From contig NZ_KB895346.1 in the NCBI RefSeq assembly GCF_000374805.1, positions 43,092-107,091 on the forward strand: a stretch of DNA of 64,000 bases. Direction: 5' to 3'. The position numbers and the translations under genes are program-made. Positions 55,706-64,000 of this stretch are shown piece by piece. Source of the DNA: Chitiniphilus shinanonensis DSM 23277. GTDB taxonomy: Bacteria > Pseudomonadota > Gammaproteobacteria > Burkholderiales > Chitinibacteraceae. A model generated the notes under the pieces. The model saw nothing but the letters and a program-made list of their open reading frames with translations, made no database searches and was not told the origin of the DNA. Position 1 is the first letter of the stretch. Every line of letters starts with the position of its first letter.

Positions 55706-57095
55706 CGCCGAACGCCACAGCCATTTCCTCGACGAATGTGCCCAGGCCGTGAAATGGGTGCGCCCCTGGTTGCCCCGCGGGCGGCTGACGCGCGTGTCCG
55801 GGCTGGTGCTGGAGGCCGTGGGCCTGCGCCTGCCGATCGGCGCGTCGTGCGACGTGATGACGCCCGGCGGTCATCCGGTCGAGGCGGTGGTGGTGGGTTT
55901 CCAGGAGGACAAGCTGTTCCTGATGCCGATCGCCGAGCTGTACGGCGTCGAGCCGGGCGCCGAGGTGATGCCGCACGAGGACGTCGCCGCCTGGGTGCCG
56001 GAATACGGCAAGCCGCGCCCGCCGCAGCGTCGGCTGGAGGACCACGGCCGCCAGGTGCCGGTCGGCTGGGGCCTGCTCGGCCGCATCCTCGACGGCCTGG
56101 GACGCCCGCTCGACGGCAAGGGGCGGCTCGACCAGGAAGGCTACATGCCGCTGTACGCGCGCCCGTTCAACCCGATGGAACGCGAGCCGGTGCGCTACGT
56201 GATGGACGTCGGCGTGCGCGCCATCAACGCCATGCTGACCGTGGGCCGGGGACAGCGGCTGGGGCTGTTCGCCGGCTCCGGCGTCGGCAAGTCGGTGTTG
56301 CTGGGCATGATGGCGCGCTTCACCACCGCCGACGTGGTGGTGGTGGGCCTGATCGGCGAACGCGGGCGCGAGGTGAAGGACTTCATCGAGAACATCCTGG
56401 GCGACGAGGGCCGCGCGCGCTCGGTGGTGGTCGCCGCCCCCGCCGACACGCCGCCGTTGCAGCGGCTGTACGGCGCTGCCTACGCCACCGCCATCGCCGA
56501 GTTCTTCCGCAACGAAGGCAAGCACGTGCTGCTGATCATGGATTCGCTCACCCGCTACGCCATGGCGCAGCGCGAGATCGCGCTGGCGGTGGGCGAGCCG
56601 CCGGCCACCAAGGGCTATCCGCCGTCGGTGTTCGCGCGGCTGCCGCAACTGGTGGAGCGCGCCGGCAACGGGCGCGAGGGCGGCGGCTCGATCACCGCCT
56701 TCTACACCGTGCTGTCCGAGGGCGACGATCAACAGGACCCGATCGCCGACAACGCCCGCGCCATTCTCGACGGCCACTTCGTGCTGTCGCGGCAACTGGG
56801 CGAATCCGGCCATTACCCGGCCATCGACATCGAAGCGTCGATCTCGCGGGTGATGCACGACATCATCACCCACGAGGAACTGGAGCTGGTGCGCAAGTTC
56901 AAGTACCTGTGGTCGCGCTACCAGCGCAGCCGCGACCTGATCGCGGTTGGCGCCTACGCACCCGGCTCCGACCCGGTGCTCGACGATGCCATCCGGCGCC
57001 ATCCGGCGTTCGAACGGTTCCTGCAACAGGGCATCCACGAACGCGAGACCTACCAGGGCGCTAGAATGAAGCTGGCGGAGCTGTTCGCCGACTGA
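55695..57095 (+). CDS. fliI: Flagellum-specific ATPase FliI (466 aa)
   Basis: Type III export ATPase related to F1-beta. Walker [15 protein letters not shown] (about 192-204), [15 protein letters not shown], Walker [21 protein letters not shown] and [15 protein letters not shown] are present. It starts inside the fliH end, giving translational coupling. Confidence 0.97.
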   Translation: MTDSAERHSHFLDECAQAVKWVRPWLPRGRLTRVSGLVLEAVGLRLPIGASCDVMTPGGHPVEAVVVGFQEDKLFLMPIAELYGVEPGAEVMPHEDVAAWVPEYGKPRPPQRRLEDHGRQVPVGWGLLGRILDGLGRPLDGKGRLDQEGYMPLYARPFNPMEREPVRYVMDVGVRAINAMLTVGRGQRLGLFAGSGVGKSVLLGMMARFTTADVVVVGLIGERGREVKDFIENILGDEGRARSVVVAAPADTPPLQRLYGAAYATAIAEFFRNEGKHVLLIMDSLTRYAMAQREIALAVGEPPATKGYPPSVFARLPQLVERAGNGREGGGSITAFYTVLSEGDDQQDPIADNARAILDGHFVLSRQLGESGHYPAIDIEASISRVMHDIITHEELELVRKFKYLWSRYQRSRDLIAVGAYAPGSDPVLDDAIRRHPAFERFLQQGIHERETYQGARMKLAELFAD

Positions 57096-57151
57096 GGGGA
57101 CGCGTCGCGATGCCTGGCTGGCGACGCGGCGGCTCGACAAGGGAGCACGAT

Positions 57152-57583
57152 TTGGCCAAGTTTCGCTTTGCCTTCCTGCTGGATATGGCCCGCGACGACC
57201 GCGAAGAGGCGGCGCGGACCATGCAGGCCGCCCAGGTGGCGCTGCTCAATGGCAAGCAGAAGCTGGAACAGGTGGAAACCTTCCGCGCCGAGTATCGCGG
57301 CCGCCTGATGGCCAGCGGGCAGGGCGGCATCACCGTGGTGCAGTGGCGCGATTTCCAGCAGTTCCTCGCCAAGCTGGACCACGCCGCCACCACGCAGCGC
57401 GGCGAGGTGGAGCGGCTGGACCGGGTCTACCAGCAATGTCGCGATGCCTGGCACGAGTGCGAGAAGAAGGTGAAGGCCTACGAGGCGCTGGAATCGCGCC
57501 ACCACGCGGCCGAGCTGGCGCGCGAGGCCAAGCAGGAACAGAAGCTGAACGACGAATTCAACAGCCGACCGCGCCAGCGCTGA
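57152..57583 (+). CDS. fliJ: Flagellar export protein FliJ (143 aa)
   Basis: Small coiled-coil protein that acts as the FliI central stalk. KFRFAFLLDMARDDREEAAR, VVQWRDFQQFLAKLDHAA and KVKAYEALESRHHAAELARE give the expected all-helical pattern. The start is taken as TTG 57152, with GGAG six bases upstream, rather than the ATG at 57110, giving the usual length. It is convergent with the GNAT gene nine bases on, and no terminator is visible. Confidence 0.88.
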   Translation: MAKFRFAFLLDMARDDREEAARTMQAAQVALLNGKQKLEQVETFRAEYRGRLMASGQGGITVVQWRDFQQFLAKLDHAATTQRGEVERLDRVYQQCRDAWHECEKKVKAYEALESRHHAAELAREAKQEQKLNDEFNSRPRQR

Positions 57584-57592
57584 GCGCCGCCT

Positions 57593-58066
57593 TCACCCTC
57601 GCTGTTTTTCCAGGTGGACCAACTCCACCGTCGGCGACAGCGCCGTGGTGTGGCTGACCGTATAGCCATGGCGCCGGTACAGCCGCAGATTGCCTTCGCT
57701 GCGTATGCCCGTGAACAGCGTGAAGCGCTCGGTTCCACAGGCGGATTCGATGGCGCGCAGCAGCGCCGAGCCGATGCCCTGGCGTTGTCGGTCCGGGTGC
57801 ACGATCAGCCGGCCGATCCGGCCTTCCCCGTCGATCCGCGTGGCGCGTACCGAACCGATCAGCTCGCCGTCCAGCTCCGCTTTCAGCACGATGGCCGACT
57901 CGAATTCCGCCTGCAGCGCCGCCAGGGTCTGCGTCAGCGGCGGCAGGTTCCAGTCGTTGTAGCGCTCGGCCTCGCTGCGGTAGGCCAGTCGCTGCAGCGC
58001 CAGGATGGCTGGGGCATCGTCGGCGCCGGCCGGCGCGATCAACAGCCCCTGCCTCGTTGCGCTCAC
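57593..58066 (-). CDS. GNAT family N-acetyltransferase (157 aa)
   Basis: Acetyl-CoA-binding motif A is in GRLIVHPDRQRQGIGSALLR, with the downstream LYRRHGYTVSH typical of small-molecule or peptide acetyltransferases. The substrate is unknown. The GTG start at 58066 overlaps the pepN stop codon (GTGA on the minus strand), so the two are translationally coupled. Confidence 0.87.
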   Translation of the reverse strand: MSATRQGLLIAPAGADDAPAILALQRLAYRSEAERYNDWNLPPLTQTLAALQAEFESAIVLKAELDGELIGSVRATRIDGEGRIGRLIVHPDRQRQGIGSALLRAIESACGTERFTLFTGIRSEGNLRLYRRHGYTVSHTTALSPTVELVHLEKQRG

Positions 58067-60702
58067 TGCGCCAGCGCCTTGCTGACGATCTCGTAGGTGT
58101 CGCCGGACAACCCCTGCACCGCGGCGATGCGTTCCAGCTCCTGCTTCATCAGCGCGCGGCGATGTGGCTCCAGTTTGGTCCAGCGGTTGAAGCACGCCGC
58201 CAGTCGCGCCGCGATCTGCGGGTTGATGCGATCCAGCTCGACGATGCGGTCCGCCGCGAAGGCATAGCCATAGCCGTCCTCGGCATGGAAATGCAGCAGG
58301 TTCTGCTGGCAGAAGGCGCCGATCAGTGCGCGCACCTTGTTCGGATTGCGGATCGAGAACGCCGGGTGCCCCATCAACTGCTCGACGCGGGTGCGGGTGC
58401 CGGCGCGGCGGCTGGTGGCCTGGATGCTGAACCACTTATCCATCACCAGCGCGTCGTCCTGCCACATCTGCGCGAAGTCCTCCAGGTATTCCTCGGGGTG
58501 CTCGCGCTGCGCCAGGCACTTGAGCGCGGCCAGGCGGTCGGTCATGTTGTCGGCGCGGCGGTACTGGTTGTTCAGCAACTCGCTGACCATCGGGCCTTCG
58601 CGTTCGGCCAGGATGGCCAGGCACACATTCTTCAGGCTGCGCCGCGCCACCGCTTCGGCGTCGAAGCGGTACGGCTCGCCGTCGTTCAGCCGCTGGTAGG
58701 TGGCCAGCAGCGGGCCGCGCAGCTCGCGCGCCAGCGTTTCCAGCACCGTGTGACGCACCTGGACCAGCAGCGCCGGATCGACGTCGTCCAGCGCCTCGAA
58801 CAGGTACTGCTCGCTGGGCAGCTCCAGCATCAGCGCCACCAGCGCCGGGTCCAGCCGCTCGTTGGCCAGCAGCTTGCCCACGGCTTCGAGGTAGCGTGGC
58901 GGCACCGTCACCGCTTCGCCGCGGCGGGCGGCGGCGTAGCCGTCCAGCAACAGGCGCAGCGCGTAGCTGTTGGCGGCCTCCCAGCGCGCGAAGTCGTCTT
59001 CGTCGTGCGCCATCAGGAACACCAGCTCGTCGTCGGTGTACGGATAATCCAGCTTCACCGGCGCGGAGAAATCGCGCAGCAGCGACGGCACCGGCTTGTC
59101 GACGATGCCGGTGAAGACGAAGCGCGAGGCGCTGTCGCGCAGTGCCAGCACGCGGCTGGTCGGGCCGACCTCGTGCTCGCCGCGCAAGGTGAGCGGCAGC
59201 GGCCGGCCTTGCGGGTCCAGCAGGCCCAGCGCCAGCGGGATATGGAACGGACGCTTCACCGGCTGGCCCGGCGTGGCGGGGCAGCGCTGGCGCACCGTCA
59301 GGGTGTAGGTGCGGTCGGCGGCATCGTGCACGCCTTCCACTTCCAGCTGCGGGGTGCCGGCCTGGCTGTACCACAGCGCGAACTGGTTCAGGTCGGCCTG
59401 GTTGGCGTCGGCCATCGCCGCGCGGAAATCGTCGCAGGTCACGGCCTGGCCGTCGTGGCGCTTGAAGTAGAGATCCATGCCCTTGCGAAAGCCCTCGCGG
59501 CCGAGCAGGGTGGCGTACATGCGCACCACTTCGGAGCCCTTCTCGTACACCGTCCAGGTGTAGAAGTTGTTGATCTCCAGGTAGCTGTCGGGGCGCACCG
59601 GGTGGGCCTGCGGGCCGGCATCCTCGGCGAACTGGTACTCGCGCAGGCTGCGCACGTTCTGGATGCGTTGCACCGCGCGGCTGCCCACGTCGCTGGAGAA
59701 CTCCTGGTCGCGGTAGACGGTGAGCCCTTCCTTGAGCGAGAGCTGGAACCAGTCGCGACAGGTGACGCGGTTGCCGGTCCAGTTGTGGAAGTACTCGTGC
59801 GCCACCACCGATTCGATGCCGTCGAAATCCGCGTCGGTGGCGGTCTCGGGCTTGGCCAGCACGTACTTGGTGTTGAAGATGTTGAGGCCCTTGTTCTCCA
59901 TGGCCCCCATGTTGAAGTCGGACACCGCCACGATCATGTAGGTGTCGAGGTCGTATTCCAGGCCGAAGCGCTGCTCGTCCCAGGCCATCGCCTTCTTGAT
60001 CGACGCCATCGCGTGATGGCATTTGTCGACGTTGCCCGGCTCGACGTAGATCTCCAGGTTCACGCTGCGCCCGCTGGTGGTCTGGTGCTTGTCCACCAGC
60101 GACACCAGCTTGCCGGCGACCAGCGCGAACAGGTAGCTGGGCTTGCGGAACGGGTCCACCCACTTTACCCAGTGACGGTTGCGGTCCAGCTGGCCTTCGC
60201 CGACGCGGTTGCCGTTGGACAGCAGCACCGGGTAGCGCGCCTTGTCGGCGATCAGCGTGGTGGTGAACTTGGCCATCACGTCCGGGCGATCGAGGTAGTA
60301 GGTGATCTTGCGGAAGCCCTCGGCCTCGCACTGGGTGAAGAAGTTGCCGTTGGAGACGTACAGCCCCATCAGGCTGGTGTTGGCCACCGGGTTCACCCGG
60401 GTGACGATCTCGACGATGGCGGCATCGCCCATGTCGGGAATGGTCAGGCGGTCGTCGCCCAGCTCGTATTCGTGCGCGCCCAGCGCGCGGCCGTCCAGTT
60501 TCAGGCTTTCCAGCAGCAGCGCCTCGCCGTGCAGCACCAGCGGCGTGCCGGCTTCGGCGGCGTCCGGATTGCGTTTCACCACCAGCCGGCTGGCCACGCG
60601 CGTGTTGCTTTCCTCCAGCTCGAAGGTGAGGTCCACCATGTCGATCAGGAACGCGGGCGGCGTGTAGTCCAGGCGTTGGATGGCGGTGCGGGTGACGGTC
60701 AT
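58063..60702 (-). CDS. pepN: Aminopeptidase N (879 aa)
   Basis: M1-family zinc aminopeptidase that removes N-terminal residues from peptides. The exopeptidase motif GAMEN (266-270), zinc-site HEYFHNW (His302, His306) and the downstream Glu325 in LSLKEGLTVY are present, and the C-terminal helical superhelix is complete. Length matches E. coli PepN (870). Start ATG 60702, where homology begins. Confidence 0.96.
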   Translation of the reverse strand: MTVTRTAIQRLDYTPPAFLIDMVDLTFELEESNTRVASRLVVKRNPDAAEAGTPLVLHGEALLLESLKLDGRALGAHEYELGDDRLTIPDMGDAAIVEIVTRVNPVANTSLMGLYVSNGNFFTQCEAEGFRKITYYLDRPDVMAKFTTTLIADKARYPVLLSNGNRVGEGQLDRNRHWVKWVDPFRKPSYLFALVAGKLVSLVDKHQTTSGRSVNLEIYVEPGNVDKCHHAMASIKKAMAWDEQRFGLEYDLDTYMIVAVSDFNMGAMENKGLNIFNTKYVLAKPETATDADFDGIESVVAHEYFHNWTGNRVTCRDWFQLSLKEGLTVYRDQEFSSDVGSRAVQRIQNVRSLREYQFAEDAGPQAHPVRPDSYLEINNFYTWTVYEKGSEVVRMYATLLGREGFRKGMDLYFKRHDGQAVTCDDFRAAMADANQADLNQFALWYSQAGTPQLEVEGVHDAADRTYTLTVRQRCPATPGQPVKRPFHIPLALGLLDPQGRPLPLTLRGEHEVGPTSRVLALRDSASRFVFTGIVDKPVPSLLRDFSAPVKLDYPYTDDELVFLMAHDEDDFARWEAANSYALRLLLDGYAAARRGEAVTVPPRYLEAVGKLLANERLDPALVALMLELPSEQYLFEALDDVDPALLVQVRHTVLETLARELRGPLLATYQRLNDGEPYRFDAEAVARRSLKNVCLAILAEREGPMVSELLNNQYRRADNMTDRLAALKCLAQREHPEEYLEDFAQMWQDDALVMDKWFSIQATSRRAGTRTRVEQLMGHPAFSIRNPNKVRALIGAFCQQNLLHFHAEDGYGYAFAADRIVELDRINPQIAARLAACFNRWTKLEPHRRALMKQELERIAAVQGLSGDTYEIVSKALAQ

Positions 60703-60984
60703 GGGCGTACCAGGGCGTGCGTGTAAAAGAGTAGAAAGCTTATCGGCTGCGGGGGGCCGTCGCAATCGGCATCTTCCCAGCTTGCGGGCCCGCGATTGAG
60801 ATTGGACAACTCCGGCTCGGTTAGTGCCCGCGGGCTTATTCATAGAGATAATCGGTTTTTTTATCTATCGAACCGGCTGGTATAGTCGGACGTTTCCGTT
60901 ATCGCCGCCGGCCCGGCCTGTTCCGGTGCCGCAAGAGGCCCCGGGCGACGATACGCGGCACGACCCAAGACAGGCTTCCGACTC
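60703..60984. other. Divergent intergenic region pepN / sulfite reductase
   Basis: 282 bases without a gene. TGGTATAGT at 60878-60886 looks like an extended -10 promoter reading towards the sulfite reductase gene; the -35 is poor. No terminator or riboswitch is seen. Confidence 0.45.
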
Positions 60985-62670
60985 ATGTACCAATACGACC
61001 CGATCGACCAACAGATCGTCGACGCCCGCGTCGCCCAGTTCGCCGATCAGACCCGCCGCTATCTCGCCGGCGAGCTGACCGAGGACGAGTTCCGCCCGCT
61101 GCGGCTGCAAAACGGTCTGTACATCCAGCGCCATGCGCCGATGCTGCGCATCGCCATCCCCTACGGCATGCTCGCCAGCCGGCAGATCCGCAAGCTGGCC
61201 CACATCGCCCGCACCTACGATCGGGGCTACGGCCACTTCAGCACCCGGCAGAACATCCAGTTCAACTGGCCCGAACTGAAGGACGTGCCGACCATCCTCG
61301 GCGAATTGGCCCAGGTGCAGATGCACGCGGTCCAGACCTCGGGCAACTGCGTGCGCAACACCACCACCGACCAGTTCGCCGGCGTGGCGCACGACGAGAT
61401 CGTCGACCCCCGTCCGTGGTGCGAGATCATCCGCCAGTGGTCCACCTTCCACCCCGAATTCGCCCACCTGCCGCGCAAGTTCAAGATCGCGGTCAACGGC
61501 ACGGTCGAGGATCGCGCCGCCATCCTGGTGCACGACATCGGCCTCAACGTGCTGCGCAACGACGCCGGCGAGATCGGCTTCCAGGTCTACGTCGGCGGCG
61601 GCCTGGGCCGCACGCCGATGGTCGGCGCGCTGATCAAGCCGTGGCTGGAGCCGCGCCACCTGCTGTCGTACCTGGACGCCGTGCTGCGCGTGTACAACCG
61701 CTACGGCCGCCGCGACAACAAGTACAAGGCGCGCATCAAGATCCTGGTCAAGGCGATGACGCCCGAGGCGTTCGGCGCCAAGGTCGAGGCCGAGTGGGCG
61801 CACCTCAAGGATGGCCCCACCACGCTGACCCAGGGCGAGATCGACCGCGTGGCGCGCTTCTTCAATGCCCCGGCCTATGAAACCCTGCCGGCCGTCGACG
61901 GCGGCTTCCAGCAGGCCAGACTCGACAACAAGGCGTTCGCCCGCTGGGTGGAGCGCAGCGTGTTCGGCCACAAGCAGCCCGGCTACGCCGCGGTGACGCT
62001 GTCGCTGAAGCGTGCCGGCGTCGCCCCTGGCGACATCACCGCCGACCAGCTCGACGCCGTGGCCGATCTGGCCGACCGCTACAGTTTCGGCGAGGCGCGC
62101 TCCTCGCACGAACAGAACCTGATCCTGGCCGACGTCAGGCAGGCCGACTTGTTCGCGCTGTGGGAAGACCTGAAGGCGCTGGGCCTGGCCACGCCTAACA
62201 TCGGCCTGCTCACCGACATGATCTGCTGCCCCGGCGGCGATTTCTGCGCGCTGGCCAACGCCAAGTCGATCCCCATCGCGCAGGCGATCCAGGAAAAGTT
62301 CGACAACCTCGACGACCTGTTCGACCTCGGCGAGATCGACCTCAACATGTCGGGCTGTATGAATGCCTGCGGGCACCACCACGTGGGCAACATCGGCATC
62401 CTCGGCGTCGACAAGAATGGGTCGGAGTGGTACCAGGTCAGCCTGGGCGGCCGCCAGGGCGCCGGAGCCGTCATCGGCAAGGTGATCGGCCCGTCGTTCG
62501 CCCAGGAGGAGATGCCCGAGGTGGTCGGCAAGCTGATCGACGTCTTCGTCGAGCAGCGCGAAGGCGACGAGCGCTTCATCGACGTGGTCGATCGCATCGG
62601 CCTGGAGCCGTTCAAGGCCCGCGTCTACGCCGGCAAGGCGATCCGCAAGGAAGTTGCCGCCGATGTGTGA
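60985..62670 (+). CDS. Ferredoxin-type nitrite/sulfite reductase (561 aa)
   Basis: Siroheme and [4Fe-4S] enzyme that most likely reduces sulfite to sulfide for cysteine synthesis. Two sulfite reductase half-domains repeat. The first has GYGHFSTRQNIQFNW and QTSGNCVRNTTTDQFAG; the second carries the cluster cysteines Cys415/Cys421 (CCPGGDFC) and Cys458/Cys462 (GCMNACGHHHVG). It lacks the flavoprotein partner gene cysJ nearby, consistent with ferredoxin or another electron donor. It is followed by a DUF934 gene, a usual partner in betaproteobacteria. Confidence 0.93.
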   Translation: MYQYDPIDQQIVDARVAQFADQTRRYLAGELTEDEFRPLRLQNGLYIQRHAPMLRIAIPYGMLASRQIRKLAHIARTYDRGYGHFSTRQNIQFNWPELKDVPTILGELAQVQMHAVQTSGNCVRNTTTDQFAGVAHDEIVDPRPWCEIIRQWSTFHPEFAHLPRKFKIAVNGTVEDRAAILVHDIGLNVLRNDAGEIGFQVYVGGGLGRTPMVGALIKPWLEPRHLLSYLDAVLRVYNRYGRRDNKYKARIKILVKAMTPEAFGAKVEAEWAHLKDGPTTLTQGEIDRVARFFNAPAYETLPAVDGGFQQARLDNKAFARWVERSVFGHKQPGYAAVTLSLKRAGVAPGDITADQLDAVADLADRYSFGEARSSHEQNLILADVRQADLFALWEDLKALGLATPNIGLLTDMICCPGGDFCALANAKSIPIAQAIQEKFDNLDDLFDLGEIDLNMSGCMNACGHHHVGNIGILGVDKNGSEWYQVSLGGRQGAGAVIGKVIGPSFAQEEMPEVVGKLIDVFVEQREGDERFIDVVDRIGLEPFKARVYAGKAIRKEVAADV

Positions 62671-62831
62671 CGCTTGGGTGGGCCCCCAACAGTTGGCCTC
62701 GGGCTTCGCGGTAGCCGGCTTCCCGCCGGCCCGCACGCCCGCCGTCCTGGGGATTCTCCCCGATTGATTCCATCACCACCGCTCCTGGCCATGCCGGAGT
62801 GGTCTTGCATTGCCCGGGAACGTACCGACCC

Positions 62832-63377
62832 ATGTCCGCAGATCAACAACAATCCTCCATCGCCAAGCCTCAGGTCATCGTCAACCGCCAGATCGTCGAA
62901 GACAGCTGGACCCGCGTCCTGCCCGCCGAGGACGGCAGCATCGCCGTGCCCGCCGAGGGTAAGGTGATCGTGCCCTACCGTTACTGGCTGGAGCACCGCG
63001 CCGAGCTGGCCGGCCGCGAAATCGGCGTGTGCTTCGCGCCCGACGACGAGCCGGAGAGCCTGCCGGTCGATGCCAACAGCTTCGGCGTGATCGCGGTGGA
63101 CTTCCCCGCGTTCACCGACGGCCGCGGCTTCTCCATCGGCCGCCTGCTGCGCGAGCGGCACGGCTATCGCGGCGAGCTGCGCGCGGTGGGCGACGTGTTC
63201 AAGGACACGCTGAACTACCTGTGGCGCTGCGGCTTCGACGCCTTCGCGGTACGCGCCGACAAGGACATCGCCGACGCTCTGCGCGGCCTGGACGACTTCA
63301 CCGAGTTCTATCAATCCAGCGTGCAGCAGCCGTCGCCGCTGTTCCGCCGCCGCCACGGCGACGCCAGCCACGGCTGA
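62832..63377 (+). CDS. DUF934 family protein of the sulfite reductase operon (181 aa)
   Basis: Start ATG 62832. Recognisable DUF934 segments include VPYRYWLEHRAELAGREIGV, VAVDFPAFTDGRGFSIGRLL-like text and GELRAVGDVFKDTLNYLWRC. Genes of this family almost always follow a ferredoxin-type sulfite reductase, and the product is thought to assist assimilatory sulfate reduction, but its biochemical role is not known to me. A strong terminator follows. Confidence 0.88.
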   Translation: MSADQQQSSIAKPQVIVNRQIVEDSWTRVLPAEDGSIAVPAEGKVIVPYRYWLEHRAELAGREIGVCFAPDDEPESLPVDANSFGVIAVDFPAFTDGRGFSIGRLLRERHGYRGELRAVGDVFKDTLNYLWRCGFDAFAVRADKDIADALRGLDDFTEFYQSSVQQPSPLFRRRHGDASHG

Positions 63378-63436
63378 GCCAGGCGCCTGCGGCGCATCGG
63401 CTGCCCGTTGCGGTTGAGTCGACCCCCAGGCCCAAG

Positions 63437-63467
63437 CGCCGCCGGTCCGCACCGGCGGCGTTTTTTT
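63437..63467 (+). terminator. Rho-independent terminator after DUF934 gene
   Basis: Perfect stem CGCCGCCGGT / ACCGGCGGCG with a CCGC loop followed by seven T. The remaining sequence to 63706 shows no gene. Confidence 0.92.
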
Positions 63468-63706
63468 CGTCCGGCCGCTTGAGTTGGCGCGAACGAAACC
63501 CATCTGTAACCCATTCCGCCAGGGCGCGGGCCGTTGATTTACCGGGAGATTCCCGCCACGGCCAGCGCGATGCGGGGCGTGCCGGGGAACCCGGCGCCGG
63601 CGCCGCGCATCCATGCCTGGGAAAGGCTGCCCGTCCTGGGCGGCCGGGACCGGCCCGCCCGGTCCTCCGCATCGGCCCCGCCTGGGGCGTTTCATGGGAG
63701 CCACGC

Positions 63707-64000
63707 ATGATCAAACGGAACCGGAACCTGGCGAGCTGGAGTTCAGCGCTGTTCGTCGCCGCAGGCCTGAGCGCCTGTGCGACCGCGTCCGCCCAGAGCG
63801 AGGCGCCCGGCATGATCGTCAAGTTCCGCGACGACAGCAAACGCGAATCGCTGTTGGCACAACTGGCCAAGCGCTATCGCGTCGAACTGGGCGCCGGCCG
63901 CCCGCTGGCCCTCGGTTCCTGGGTCTACCCCGTCAGCGGCGACGGCCGCGACGCCTTCGTCGCCGCCCTGCTGCGCACCCCGGAAGTCGAATACGCCGAA
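63707..64000 (+). CDS. Secreted protein, probable S8 peptidase propeptide start (partial, 98+ aa)
   Basis: Runs off the window end. GGGAG precedes the ATG. A signal sequence with possible lipobox (AAGLSACATASAQ) is followed by PGMIVKFRDDSKRESLLAQL and RTPEVEYAE. The pattern of IVKF followed about 45 residues later by VEYAE is that of the inhibitor I9-type propeptide of subtilisin-like secreted proteases. The catalytic domain would lie outside the window, so the assignment stays tentative. Confidence 0.65.
   Translation, partial: MIKRNRNLASWSSALFVAAGLSACATASAQSEAPGMIVKFRDDSKRESLLAQLAKRYRVELGAGRPLALGSWVYPVSGDGRDAFVAALLRTPEVEYAE

Noticed and set aside
58057-60726. Very long plus-strand frame opposite pepN
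   Set aside because: It is an antisense shadow in GC-rich sequence; pepN motifs are unambiguous on the minus strand.

Overview
The window looks like a GC-rich betaproteobacterial chromosome, plausibly from a polar-flagellated Neisseriales-type organism. The grounds are the uvrA / MFS / ssb arrangement, the FlrB/FlrC-type flagellar hierarchy, CheZ and CheV, a ferredoxin-type sulfite reductase followed by a DUF934 protein, and an outer-membrane phospholipase. The taxonomic placement is inference. No rRNA or tRNA genes were seen.

Layout. 1-1435: the distal part of a type I-E-like CRISPR array, 24 repeats ending in a decayed repeat, with leader and cas genes presumably to the left. 1578-5141: housekeeping genes (Tas-like aldo-keto reductase, TraB/GumN lipoprotein-like protein, pyrophosphatase). 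5483-12385: a D-amino-acid/N-acyl-D-amino-acid utilisation cluster (PLP deaminase, RpiR regulator, D-aminoacylase, RidA, PfkB kinase, an unknown protein), repeatedly interrupted by palindromic intergenic repeats of one family.

12839-24197: an AT-richer accessory island that reads as a microcin-like RiPP cluster. It has a HlyC-like acyltransferase overlapping a SelO-like pseudokinase, two short precursors with the same double-glycine leader and the same upstream double hairpin, a membrane GT2 glycosyltransferase, a ClpP-like periplasmic protein, decayed genes, a radical SAM enzyme, and an HlyD-type adaptor with a C39-peptidase ABC exporter. An IS630-family element with an apparently dead transposase closes the island at 24252-25369.

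26011-38496: uvrA, a YajR-like MFS transporter, ssb, an alcohol dehydrogenase, a UvrD-like helicase, a translationally coupled trio (OMPLA phospholipase, alpha/beta hydrolase, TPR-glycosyltransferase-like protein) and msrB. 38606-57583: a lipoprotein, an EAL-HDOD protein, then chemotaxis genes on the minus strand (cheA, cheZ, cheY, two cheV). The plus strand follows with flagellar regulation and assembly genes: flrB, an HsbA/HsbR-like partner-switching pair, a receiver-less cheB, flrC, then fliEFGHIJ behind a near-consensus sigma-54 promoter. 57593-63377: a GNAT acetyltransferase, pepN, sulfite reductase and DUF934. The window ends inside a secreted protein that begins like a subtilase propeptide.

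The part most likely to be new is the 12.8-24.2 kb island. It combines siderophore-microcin-type tailoring genes (HlyC-like plus SelO-like) with a radical SAM enzyme and two Gly-rich leader peptides. One precursor appears frameshifted and several genes are decayed, so the cluster may be degenerating or rearranging.
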